DNA from: Holophagaceae bacterium
GTDB lineage: Bacteria; Acidobacteriota; Holophagae; Holophagales; Holophagaceae
DNA length: 64,000 nucleotides
Reading direction: 5' to 3'
Assembly (NCBI GenBank): GCA_016710635.1
Contig: JADJVL010000010.1
Span: forward strand, 151,583 to 215,582
In this document: piece after piece, positions 25,349 through 33,621 of the stretch
How the letters are laid out: each line of letters opens with the position of its first letter
Numbering within the stretch: position 1 is the stretch's first letter
Position numbers and translations under genes: made by a program
Notes under the pieces: generated by a model
The model's database searches: none
Told to the model about the DNA's origin: nothing
The model's input: the letters and a program-made list of their open reading frames with translations, nothing else

Positions 25349-26647
25349 ATGCCCTCTTCGGAGTCCCCCATGCGCCTCCTTCCCGCCTTCCTGCTCTGCG
25401 GCGTGCTCGCCAGCCAGGCCCAGGCCCAGGCCCTCCGCCTCATCCGCGCGGGCCGTCTGGTGGACGTGCACTTCAACCGGGTGCTGGAGGACCAGGGGAT
25501 CCTGATCAAGGGGGATCGCGTGGAAGCCGTGGGCTCCTGGGCCTGGGCCCAGCAGCAGGCTCCCAAGGACACGCCGGCCATCGACCTCTCCGGCATGACG
25601 GTCCTGCCCGGCCTCATCGACGCCCACACCCACGTGCTGCTCCAGGGCGACATCACCTCCGCCGAATACGACGAGCAGCTGCTGAAGGAAAGCATCCCCT
25701 ACCGGACGCTGCGGGCTTCCGTGGCCGCCCGCAACGCGCTGTGGTGGGGCTTCACCGCCATCCGCGACCTGGAGACCGAAGGCGCCATGTACGCGGACGT
25801 GGACCTCAAGCGCGCCATCCAGAACGGCATTGTTGCGGGCCCCCGCATGTTCGTGGCCACCCGGGCCTTCAGCGCCACCGGCATGTATCCGCTGACGGGC
25901 TACAGCTGGGAGCTGAAGGTGCCCGAGGGCGTGCAGATCGTGGATGGCGTCGCGGAGATCCGGAAGGGCGTGCGCGAGCAGGTGAAGTTCGGCGCCGACT
26001 GGATCAAGGTCTATGTGGACCGCCGCTACTGGATCGCCGATGACGGCCGCCTGCGCTCCATGGTGAACTTCTCCCCCGAGGAGCTGCGGGCCTTCGTGGA
26101 CGAGGCCCACCGCCTGGGCAAGACGGCGGCGGCCCACGCCATGGGCTTCGACGGCATCGACGCGGCCCTGTCCGCGGGCTTCGACACCATCGAGCACGGC
26201 TCGGGCTTCACCGAGCCGCTCATGGACCGCGCCATCGCCCAGGGCGTCTGGTGGTGCCCCACGCTCTACGTGGGCGAGTGGGTCGCCAATGGCCGGGGCG
26301 GCGTGTGGCTGAGGCTCCCCGAGCTCACCGGGAAGGCCGTCCGCCGCGCCGTGCAGAAAGGCGTGAAGATCGCCAACGGCAGCGACGCCGGCGGCTACGC
26401 CTGGACCGAGAACCCCGCCAAGGAGCTGGCCCTCCTCGTGAAGCACGGCATGACCCCCATGCAGGCCATCCAGGCCGCCACCACCGTCGCCGCGGACCTG
26501 CTGCGGGAGACGAAGAACCTTGGCAGCATCGAGGCCGGCCGCTACGCCGACATCGTGGCGGTCAAGGAGGATCCCCTGCAGGACATCACGGCCCTGCAGC
26601 GCATCACGTTCGTGATGAAGGGCGGACAGGTCGTGCGGGAGAAGTAG
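25349..26647 (+). CDS. Exported amidohydrolase (imidazolonepropionase/prolidase-like)
   Basis: A 432-residue metal-dependent hydrolase. The ATG at 25349 fits a leaderless transcript; an ATG at 25370 (MRLLPAFLLCGVLASQAQAQ) would give a standard signal peptide, and both starts yield an exported protein. Metal-site motifs are in order: DAHTHV (~93), AHAMGFDGIDAAL (~265), DTIEHGSG (~277) and NGSDAGG (~345). Close relatives are secreted Xaa-Pro dipeptidases and imidazolonepropionase-like enzymes; the substrate here is not defined. Repeat copy C lies 82 nt past the stop. Confidence 0.82.
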   Translation: MPSSESPMRLLPAFLLCGVLASQAQAQALRLIRAGRLVDVHFNRVLEDQGILIKGDRVEAVGSWAWAQQQAPKDTPAIDLSGMTVLPGLIDAHTHVLLQGDITSAEYDEQLLKESIPYRTLRASVAARNALWWGFTAIRDLETEGAMYADVDLKRAIQNGIVAGPRMFVATRAFSATGMYPLTGYSWELKVPEGVQIVDGVAEIRKGVREQVKFGADWIKVYVDRRYWIADDGRLRSMVNFSPEELRAFVDEAHRLGKTAAAHAMGFDGIDAALSAGFDTIEHGSGFTEPLMDRAIAQGVWWCPTLYVGEWVANGRGGVWLRLPELTGKAVRRAVQKGVKIANGSDAGGYAWTENPAKELALLVKHGMTPMQAIQAATTVAADLLRETKNLGSIEAGRYADIVAVKEDPLQDITALQRITFVMKGGQVVREK

Positions 26648-26718
26648 GGGGGGCTCCAAATTTTCTGTGCCTCCTCGAGCTTTCGAACGGCTCGGACCAG
26701 GGCGAAACGCTGGTTGGG

Positions 26719-26805
26719 GTTGAACAGAGCACCCTTTCAAAGTGCGGTTCGCGGTGTGTGCGAACCGTGCTTTGGAAGGGTGCCGGCAAGCGGAGCGCGG
26801 CAGGG
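26719..26805 (+). repeat. Hairpin repeat family 1, copy C (apex type II)
   Basis: 24-bp stem, arms 26729-26752 and 26760-26783, loop GGTGTGT. Three positions are not Watson-Crick and all three read as G-U on the plus strand. The left flank is GTTGAACAGA; the right flank is GGCAAGCGGAGCGCGGCAGG. It lies 82 nt past the amidohydrolase stop, same orientation. Confidence 0.85.
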
Positions 26806-26915
26806 TGGGAGAAAGCCCTTTCCTCGATTCCTCCCGATGGGAGAGGCGCGGGAGAGGATCGCCTTTGACCTCGCCACATCCGGGACGGTTGCCCCAGACC
26901 GTGCGTTCCTCATGG

Positions 26916-27006
26916 TCCTGGCGCGCTATCGCTTGCCCGCATGTGTGTCTGACACGGCCGAAAAAGCCGGCCGTGCCAGCCGCACATGCCTTGTTGAAGG
27001 TCAAAC
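26916..27006 (-). repeat. Hairpin repeat family 1, copy D (apex type I)
   Basis: 22-bp stem with three non-Watson-Crick positions, arms 26939-26960 and 26968-26989. The apex CACGGCCG around AAAAAGC is shared with copy A. Flanks TCCTGGCGCGCTATCGCTTG (left) and TTGAAGGTCAAAC (right) mark it as inverted relative to copy C. Confidence 0.83.
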
Positions 27007-27066
27007 CCGCCAACCATCTCGCCAACTCCGGAGGGCCCTTCTGGCGCCACCTCCGCCCGTCCTGTC

Positions 27067-27072
27067 TAAACT
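27067..27072 (+). promoter_or_regulatory. -10-like TAAACT box, probable leaderless promoter
   Basis: TAAACT ends exactly 6 nt before the ATG at 27079 of the flavin reductase gene; no Shine-Dalgarno sequence is present. Confidence 0.45.
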
Positions 27073-27078
27073 CTCCCC

Positions 27079-27936
27079 ATGCCCCTCCACACCGTCCTCG
27101 CCGCCGACCTGAACCCCATCCAGACCAACGCCTGGCTCTGCGCCGGCGTGGCGCCGCGGCCCATCGCCTTCGCGTCCACGGTGGACGAGGCTGGCGTGCG
27201 GAACCTGGCGCCCTTCTCCTTCTTCAACGCCTTTGGGTCGAACCCGCCGATGATCGCCTTCGCGCCGAACCGCCGGGGCCGGGACGGGTCGGTGAAGCAC
27301 ACCTACCTCAACGCCGTCGCGGTGAAGGAATTCGTCATCGCCACCGTGAGCCACGCCATGGTCCAGCAGATGAACGTGGCCTCCGCGGAGTATGGCGATG
27401 GCGTGGACGAATTCGTGAAGAGCGGCTTCACGCCCATGCCCGCCCGCTTCGTGAAGGCGGCCCTCGTGGCGGAATCGCCCCTCCAGATGGAATGCAGGCT
27501 GCACCAAGTGGTGGAGCTGGGCACCGGCCCCGGCAGCGGGCTGATGATCCTGGGCGAAGTGCTCTGCTTCCACGTGCAGGAACACCTTCTCAAAGGCGAC
27601 CTGCCGGATCCCGCCCTCCTCGACCACGTGGGCCGCAACGGCGGCGCCTTCTATACCCGCGCCTTCGGCGAGGCCCTCTTCCAGGTGGCCAAGCCCGCGG
27701 GCCAGCCCATCGGCTGGGAGGCCGTGCCCGAGGTCCTGAAGGCCAGTCACATTCTCAGCGCCAACGACCTGGGACGCATGGCCAACACGGCGGTGCTGCC
27801 GGACCTGGCAGCCGCCGAGGGGCGCAGCGGCGATCCCGCCTCGGCGGAAGGGCTGGAGCAGGCCATCCACCTCGCCCTGGGGCGGGAAGATCTGGCGGAG
27901 GCCTGGCGCCTGGCGGGACTGCGGCTCAGATCCTGA
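27079..27936 (+). CDS. Flavin reductase family protein (FMN-binding split barrel)
   Basis: A 285-residue protein whose first ~200 residues form the flavin-reductase-like split barrel: GVAPRPIAFASTVDEAGVRN, LAPFSFFNAFGSNPPMIAFA and ATVSHAMVQQMN are typical of the FMN-binding group. Such proteins reduce or bind FMN, often for a partner oxygenase. The C-terminal ~80 residues look helical and are not recognised. The stop codon abuts that of the convergent mscS-like gene with no gap. Confidence 0.82.
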   Translation: MPLHTVLAADLNPIQTNAWLCAGVAPRPIAFASTVDEAGVRNLAPFSFFNAFGSNPPMIAFAPNRRGRDGSVKHTYLNAVAVKEFVIATVSHAMVQQMNVASAEYGDGVDEFVKSGFTPMPARFVKAALVAESPLQMECRLHQVVELGTGPGSGLMILGEVLCFHVQEHLLKGDLPDPALLDHVGRNGGAFYTRAFGEALFQVAKPAGQPIGWEAVPEVLKASHILSANDLGRMANTAVLPDLAAAEGRSGDPASAEGLEQAIHLALGREDLAEAWRLAGLRLRS

Positions 27937-28833
27937 TCAGTCCGTCCCGAGCTCTGCGGCGGCTTCCCCGCCCATCTTCGTATGCACGATGCGCTGCGGT
28001 ATCGGGCTGGCGATGCCTTCGGCGCGGAAGCGCAGGATGATGCGCTTGCGGTACTCCCGCGCGGCCTCGTACTGGCGGCCCGGGGCGGTCTTGGTGTAGG
28101 TGCGGATGCTGCAGCCGTCCTTGCCGAAGCTCTCCACGCCCTTCACCTCCGTGGGCTCCTTGACGAGGTCCGGCAGGGCCGCAGCCATGTCCCGGCCGAG
28201 CTCCTGCAGGAGGGCGATGACCCGGTCCAGATCCGCGTCGTAGCCGACCTCCACGTCCACCAGGGCCTTGGAGTAGTCCTTGCTCAGGACGATGACCTTC
28301 GTGATGGCGCCGTTGGGGATGAAGTGGGCGCGGCCCTCGCCGTCCCGCAGCTGGGTGATGCGCAGCGTCATGCGCTCCACGTGGCCCAGGTGCTTGCCGT
28401 CGTCCAGGGAGATCAGGTCCCCCACGGCGAACTGGTCCTCCAGCAACAGGAAGAAGCCCGAGATGACGTCCTTCACCAGGGACTGGGCGCCGAAGCCCAG
28501 GGCCACGCCGGCGATGCCGGCGCCGGCCACGAGGGGCCCGATGTTGACGCCGAACTCCTGCAGCACCATGAGCAGGAAGAAGACCGCGGCGATGACCCGG
28601 GAGGCGTTGCGCAGCACCGAGCCCAGGGTGTCCGCCCGGCGCTCGGCCTCCGTGGTCACGCCCTCGTTCCCGTCATCCACGGCTCGGCGCACGGCCTTGG
28701 AGACCAGCCGGATGGCGTAGAGGAAGAGGACGCAGGCCACCAGCACCAGGGCAAGGTGCTGGAGCTTGATCCGGCCCGTGTGTTCCAGCCAGGCGAGGAG
28801 GCTGGTGGCGAGGTCCTTGACGGCGGGGCCCAT
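27937..28833 (-). CDS. Small-conductance mechanosensitive channel, MscS family
   Basis: A 298-residue inner-membrane channel. Three hydrophobic segments are visible, the last being the pore helix and its following hinge (VAGAGIAGVALGFGAQSLVK). The conserved DVISGFFLLLEDQFAVGDLI and the beta-domain with IPNGAI follow, then the cytoplasmic cage. It would protect against hypo-osmotic shock. Its ATG follows the homogentisate dioxygenase stop directly (TAG-ATG), so the two genes share a transcript although no functional link is obvious. Confidence 0.92.
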   Translation of the reverse strand: MGPAVKDLATSLLAWLEHTGRIKLQHLALVLVACVLFLYAIRLVSKAVRRAVDDGNEGVTTEAERRADTLGSVLRNASRVIAAVFFLLMVLQEFGVNIGPLVAGAGIAGVALGFGAQSLVKDVISGFFLLLEDQFAVGDLISLDDGKHLGHVERMTLRITQLRDGEGRAHFIPNGAITKVIVLSKDYSKALVDVEVGYDADLDRVIALLQELGRDMAAALPDLVKEPTEVKGVESFGKDGCSIRTYTKTAPGRQYEAAREYRKRIILRFRAEGIASPIPQRIVHTKMGGEAAAELGTD

Positions 28834-30021
28834 CTACTTCCAGCTCGCCCAGTAGTTGAGGTTCTCCACCAGCCCCGCCGCCGGCGTGGCCTGGAGGTAG
28901 TTGATCGTGTCCACCATCACCGCCACCTCGTCGGTGCGGTCCTTGGTGCGGCTCAGGGGAATCGCCTTCGGGTGGGGTCCGTGGTGGATGCCCGTGGGAT
29001 GCCAGGTGACCATGCCGGCGCCGATGCCGTCCCGGCTGAAGAAGTGGCCGTCGGAGTAGAAGAGCACCTCGTCGTAGTCGATGTTGCGGTGGTAGAAGGG
29101 CACGCGCATGGCGCCCTCCTCCTCCTCGAAGGGACGGGGCAGGAAGGAGCAGATGACGAAGTTCTTCGCCAGGAAGGTCGTGTGCACTGAGGGCGGCAAG
29201 TGGTAGCGGTGGGACATCACGGGGCGGATGTCCTTCACGTTGATGCGCCACACGGTGAGGTCGCCCTTCCAGCCCACGACATCGAGGGGGTTGAAGGGAT
29301 AGAACACCTTGGTGATCTGGTTCTCCCGCTTGATGTGGACCGCCCACTCGCGGCTTGGGGTCTCCTCGTAGTCCGCCAGCTCCGGCGTGTCGATCATGGC
29401 GGGGTCGAAGAGGGCGTTGGGCCCCAGCATCCCGCGGTCCGGCACGGTGACTTCGCCGGCGCTCTCGATGAGGAGGTAGCGCTGCACCGAGTCGTTGGGC
29501 AGGAAGCGGTAAGTGGTGCCCCGGGGCAGGACCAGGTAGTCGCCGCGGACATAGTCGAGGTTCCCGAAGTCCGTCTCCAGGCGCCCGCCGCCGGCGTGGA
29601 TGAAGTAGACGTCGTCGCCGTCCGTGTTGCGGTAGAAGAAGTCCATGGGGGAAGGCGCGACGAAGTGCATCGCCACGTCCTGGTTGTGAAGGAAGCAGAC
29701 CGGCGCGAAGGCCGCTTCCGTGCTGCCGAACAGGGACGCGCCGAGGGCCTTGGCCCGGGCCTCCTGGGTGGCGGCGTCGCCCTCCATGGCGGGATCCACG
29801 GGGAAGAGGTTGTTCAGGTCGTAGCTGTGGGGCCGCAGCGGGCCCTCGATGCGGGTCCAGTCCGTGGGTGGGTGGAGGCGGTAGAGATGGGTGGTCTTGC
29901 CGAAGAAGCCATTCCGGGCGTGCTCCTCCTCGAAGGTGCCCTCCGGCAGGTCCACGTGGGCCTGGCGCGCGTGCTTCCCCTTCCGGAGCGGGAACAGGGG
30001 CGTCTCATTGGAAAGTCTCAT
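28834..30021 (-). CDS. hmgA: Homogentisate 1,2-dioxygenase
   Basis: A 395-residue non-haem iron dioxygenase that opens the homogentisate ring in tyrosine/phenylalanine breakdown. Conserved segments: HVDLPEGTFEEEHARNGFFG, PRGTTYRFLPNDSVQRYLLI and the iron-site region TWHPTGIHHGPHP near residues 337-349. The ATG at 30021 (MRLSNETPLFPLRKG) has GAGGA upstream; the frame extends further but the added part is unrelated sequence. An FAH-family hydrolase for a later pathway step is encoded at 24312; maleylacetoacetate isomerase is not in the window. Confidence 0.88.
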   Translation of the reverse strand: MRLSNETPLFPLRKGKHARQAHVDLPEGTFEEEHARNGFFGKTTHLYRLHPPTDWTRIEGPLRPHSYDLNNLFPVDPAMEGDAATQEARAKALGASLFGSTEAAFAPVCFLHNQDVAMHFVAPSPMDFFYRNTDGDDVYFIHAGGGRLETDFGNLDYVRGDYLVLPRGTTYRFLPNDSVQRYLLIESAGEVTVPDRGMLGPNALFDPAMIDTPELADYEETPSREWAVHIKRENQITKVFYPFNPLDVVGWKGDLTVWRINVKDIRPVMSHRYHLPPSVHTTFLAKNFVICSFLPRPFEEEEGAMRVPFYHRNIDYDEVLFYSDGHFFSRDGIGAGMVTWHPTGIHHGPHPKAIPLSRTKDRTDEVAVMVDTINYLQATPAAGLVENLNYWASWK

Positions 30022-30163
30022 GATCGTCCTCGGGGTAATCGTCCAGTCTGGAAGGGCCGGGGCGTGACGGAAATCACGCGATCCGGGCCCGCCGGCGCCC
30101 CTGCCGGGAAGCCGCCGCAGGGACCATTCTGACGGCATCGGCCGTGGCGCGGGCCCGGCAGGT

Positions 30164-33100
30164 TCAGCGTCCGCGCCGCTCCCGTTGGGCCTCCTCCAGA
30201 AGAGGCCGCCATTCCCGCTGAAGCAGCGGGTTCGCCGCCAGCGCGGCCTTGAACTCCACGGCGGCGGCCTCCGCATCCCGCCGGCGCAGGCCGGCCTCCG
30301 ACCCGTCCCGGGCGCGCAGGGCCAGCAGGACCGCGCGCAGGGCCCGCGCTTCGGGCTGACGCGGGTTCAGGGCCGCGGAGCGGTCGAGGGCCTCCAGGCC
30401 CGCCTGGAGCTCCGGCCCGGCGCCCCCCGGCGCCCGCAGGCCCGCTTCGAGGGCCAGCCGGGCCCGCAGGTTCAGGCGCACCGTGCTCCGACCGCCCAGG
30501 GCTTCCGCCTGCCGCAGGAACTGCCCGGCCGCGGAAAGATGCTTCGCCGCCGCAGCGGGACTCAGCCGGGCCGCCAGCAGTTCGAGCCGCGCCCGCCGTT
30601 CCCAGAGGAAGGGGGAGCCGGCGTCCCGCTTCAGGGCGGAGGCCAGGGCCTCCCGGCCTTCCGTCAGCGTCGCCTCGAAGGGCCGCCGGCCTTCGGCGAG
30701 GAGTTCCGCCTTGACCAGCAGGACATCCACGAAGGTCGCCGCGATCTCCGCGTAGTCCCGGATGATCGCCCTCGCCTGGCGGGCGGCCTGCTCCGCTTCC
30801 TCCAGGACGCCCCAGGCCTCCTGCCCCGCCGCCCGCAGGTAGGTGGCCTTCAGCAGCAGCGCCTGGGCGCGGTGGACGGTGGCCTGGGGCATGGCGGGGT
30901 TGCGCCCGAGGGCCGCCTGGAAATGCCCCAGGGCCTGCTCCAAGTCCGGCCGCGGATCCCCGCCCTGGTCGAAGTGGTGCAGGGCGAGGCGGAACCGCAC
31001 CTTGCCCCGCTCGTCCCAGAAATCCGCGGACTGGGGGTTCAGCTCCAGGGCCTTCGCGAGGCTCGCTTCCGCCGCTTCCAGATCGGCGCGGGGATCGTCC
31101 CCCCGGTCGCTCTTCATTTCCGCCACCAGATGCAAGGCGTTGGAGAGGTTGCCGTAGGCCTGCGTGCTGTCCGGGTTGGCGGCGAGGGCCCGCCGGAAGG
31201 CGCCCAAACTGGCCTCCAGGGAGGGCCCGGGATCCTGGCCCGCCCGGAAGGCGGCCTCCGCGCGGATGCCGTGGATGACGCCCAGGCTCCGGTGGAGGCT
31301 CGCGTTGCCGGGCTCGAGGGCCTGGCCCCGCCGCACGGCCTCCTCCGCCTGGCGCAGGGCCGGCGCACCGTCGCCGCCCCGGCCGGTCTCCTGCTGGGAG
31401 AGGTACCACCAGGCATTGGCCAGGCGCTCGTAGATCCGGATGCCGCCGGGATCCAGGCGCAAGGCCGTTTCCGCCGCCCGGATCGAAGCCCGCAGGGCCT
31501 CCCGGCCGTCGCGGCCCGAGTTGTCGAAGTCGCTGGCCCGCAGCCAGTGGAACCGCGCCTCGAGTTCGAAGGATTCCGCCCGGTGCGGATCCGCCCGCCG
31601 GGCCTCGTCCAGGGCCTCCAGGCCCCGCGTGAAGGGCTCCTCCGTGGCCCGGCCCTGCTCCACCGCCACCATCGTCTCGATGAGCAGGGCCCCGGCCTTG
31701 CCCAGGAGCAGGGTGTCGTCGCTGCGGGCGATGGTCCGGGCCCGGTCGTAGGCCTCCCCGGCCTTCCGCGCCGCTTCCAGGGCGGGGCCGTAGGCGCCCC
31801 GTTCCGCGTCGGCGGCGGCCCGCGCCCGCCAGATCTGGCCCTCAAGGGCCAGGGCTTCGTAGAACCACGGGACCTGCTCGGTGGATTCGCCCGCCTTCCG
31901 CAGGGCCTCGTCGAAGCGTTCCTCCTGCAGGGCGATGAGGCCCTCCGTGTAGGCCCGGCTGCCCGGCAGGCTCCGCCCGGCGGCCAGGTAGCGCAGGGCC
32001 GGCTCCCGGAACTCGGCGGCCAGGGCCCGCTTCCGCCCCTCGCGCTGCACCGGGTCGGGCAGCTTCCGGGCCTCCGCGAGAGCTTCCTGGTAGAGCCCGG
32101 CGAAGGCCTGGCCCAGGGCCTGGACCGCTTCCGGCGGGCGGTGGCCGAGCTGCCAGGCCCGTTCCAGCTCTTTGCGGGCCGAAGCCAGGTCGCCCAGGGC
32201 CAGGTGTCCCCGGCCCAGGGCCGCGCGGCCAGGCCCTTCCGCCACGGCGCCGAGCTTCGCCATCCGGGCGGTGATGGAGGCCATGCGTTCCCTGACCGCG
32301 GCCTTCTCGGCGCGAAGGTCATGCATGGGCAGGAGGTGGCCGTAGCGCAGGAGGGCGTCGATCTGGGCGGCCTCCTGGCCGAATTCCTGGGCCAGGGCGG
32401 CCTGGGCCTTGGCCCGCAGGGTCGCCCGCAGGCCCCAGCCACCGAGGACGAGGGCCGCGAGCACGGAGCCCGTCACCAGGGCGCTGACCGCGGGATGCTT
32501 CCGGATGCGGCGCTGCAGGCGCTGGAGGGGGCCGATCTGCCGGGCCCGCACGGGCTCGCCGTCGAGGAAGCGCCGCAGGTCATCCGCGAGGGCCTGGGCC
32601 GAGTCGTAGCGCCGGGCCGGATCCTTCTCCAGGCACTTGAGGGTGATGCTTTCCAGATCCGCCGGCAGGCTCGGCACCAGCTGCCGCAGGGGCCTGGGCT
32701 CCTCCGTGAGGATCGCGACGAAGACGTCCACGGAGGTCCGGGCGTCGAAGGGCAGCTTTCCCGTGAACACCTCGTACAGCGTGGCCCCCAGGGAATAGAC
32801 GTCGCTGCGCCGGTCCACCGCGTCCGCGTCCCCCCGGGCCTGTTCCGGCGCCATGAAGGCGGGCGTGCCGACGATGAGGCCCGTCTGGGTGAGGCCCGGA
32901 GCCTCCTGGGCTCGGGCCAGCCCGAAGTCCATCACGTAGGGCTGCAGCCGGCCGTCCGCCAGGCGCTCCACCATGATGTTGCCGGTCTTGATGTCCCGGT
33001 GGATGAGGCCCAGGCGGTGGGCGGCGTGCAGGCCTTCCGCCACCCGGCGCATCAGGTCCGCCTTCACTTCGATGCCTAGCTCCTTCAAGCATTCGTTCAG

Positions 33101-33499
33101 CGGCGTGCCGTCGATGTACTGCAGGGCGATGTAGGGCTGACCCAGCCATTCGCCGACTTCGTGGATCCGGCAGACGGCCTCGTGCTCCACCCGCGCCTGG
33201 GCCTGGGCCTCCTGGGCGAAGCGGCGGGCGGCGGTGAGGGAATCCGAAGCGATGAACTTCAGCGCCACCAGGCGGCCCAGCTTGCGGTCCCGGGCCTTGT
33301 AGACGCGGCCCATACCGCCCTTGGCGAGGAAGCCCAGCACTTCGTAGCGGTCCCACCCGGCCAGGGAGGCCTCCAGGGCTTCGACCCCCGGGCCCGGGCC
33401 GGCTTCGGCGCGGGTGGGGGCCGCGGAGGGATCCGGACCCGCGCCCTCGCGGACATCGGCCGCAGGCCGGGGACCGGTTTCCTGGGGATCGTCGTTCAT
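30164..33499 (-). CDS. Serine/threonine protein kinase with long TPR-like region
   Basis: A 1111-residue membrane kinase. The cytoplasmic kinase domain spans ~50-315: glycine loop LAKGGMGRVYKAR, catalytic K81 (VALKF), HRDIKTGN at 167-174, DFGLA from 191, and APE at 217-219. One transmembrane helix (ALVTGSVLAALVLGGWGL) lies near 340-360. The ~750 residues after it are helical TPR/Sel1-like repeats rich in Ala, Arg and Gly, presumably outside the membrane. Such kinases are abundant in Acidobacteriota; signal and targets are unknown. Hairpin 33561-33592 lies upstream. Confidence 0.9.
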   Translation of the reverse strand: MNDDPQETGPRPAADVREGAGPDPSAAPTRAEAGPGPGVEALEASLAGWDRYEVLGFLAKGGMGRVYKARDRKLGRLVALKFIASDSLTAARRFAQEAQAQARVEHEAVCRIHEVGEWLGQPYIALQYIDGTPLNECLKELGIEVKADLMRRVAEGLHAAHRLGLIHRDIKTGNIMVERLADGRLQPYVMDFGLARAQEAPGLTQTGLIVGTPAFMAPEQARGDADAVDRRSDVYSLGATLYEVFTGKLPFDARTSVDVFVAILTEEPRPLRQLVPSLPADLESITLKCLEKDPARRYDSAQALADDLRRFLDGEPVRARQIGPLQRLQRRIRKHPAVSALVTGSVLAALVLGGWGLRATLRAKAQAALAQEFGQEAAQIDALLRYGHLLPMHDLRAEKAAVRERMASITARMAKLGAVAEGPGRAALGRGHLALGDLASARKELERAWQLGHRPPEAVQALGQAFAGLYQEALAEARKLPDPVQREGRKRALAAEFREPALRYLAAGRSLPGSRAYTEGLIALQEERFDEALRKAGESTEQVPWFYEALALEGQIWRARAAADAERGAYGPALEAARKAGEAYDRARTIARSDDTLLLGKAGALLIETMVAVEQGRATEEPFTRGLEALDEARRADPHRAESFELEARFHWLRASDFDNSGRDGREALRASIRAAETALRLDPGGIRIYERLANAWWYLSQQETGRGGDGAPALRQAEEAVRRGQALEPGNASLHRSLGVIHGIRAEAAFRAGQDPGPSLEASLGAFRRALAANPDSTQAYGNLSNALHLVAEMKSDRGDDPRADLEAAEASLAKALELNPQSADFWDERGKVRFRLALHHFDQGGDPRPDLEQALGHFQAALGRNPAMPQATVHRAQALLLKATYLRAAGQEAWGVLEEAEQAARQARAIIRDYAEIAATFVDVLLVKAELLAEGRRPFEATLTEGREALASALKRDAGSPFLWERRARLELLAARLSPAAAAKHLSAAGQFLRQAEALGGRSTVRLNLRARLALEAGLRAPGGAGPELQAGLEALDRSAALNPRQPEARALRAVLLALRARDGSEAGLRRRDAEAAAVEFKAALAANPLLQREWRPLLEEAQRERRGR

Positions 33500-33560
33500 G
33501 GCGCCTTGGGGAAGTCCCCCATGATGGCACCTGCGCGGGGATCGATGCGGTCAAGACGCT

Positions 33561-33592
33561 CGCCCATCCGGAAGCGTCGTTCCGGATGGGCG
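33561..33592 (-). terminator. Hairpin downstream of the P5C dehydrogenase gene
   Basis: Perfect 13-bp stem, arms 33561-33573 and 33580-33592, loop GCGTCG. It begins 30 nt past the stop codon of the minus-strand gene. No U-run follows, so termination is uncertain. Confidence 0.55.
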
Positions 33593-33621
33593 GTGTCGGT
33601 CTGGGGCGGAAAGGCTCCGGC

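Larger units (their letters stand above)
26648..27078. other. 431-bp intergenic region carrying an inverted pair of family 1 repeats
   Basis: Repeat copies C (26719-26805) and D (26916-27006) face each other with about 110 bp between them. The spacer shows no convincing reading frame. The last 15 bp hold the -10-like box of the next gene. Reading frames that cross this region are interrupted by the hairpins and have no family features. Confidence 0.75.

Noticed and set aside
26742..28040. 432-residue open frame spanning the C/D repeats and the flavin reductase gene
   Set aside because: It is an out-of-frame shadow of the flavin reductase extended through palindromic repeat sequence.
30185..33079. 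964-residue open frame antisense to the large kinase gene
   Set aside because: Same explanation. Its composition is repetitive, and the opposite strand carries all kinase motifs.
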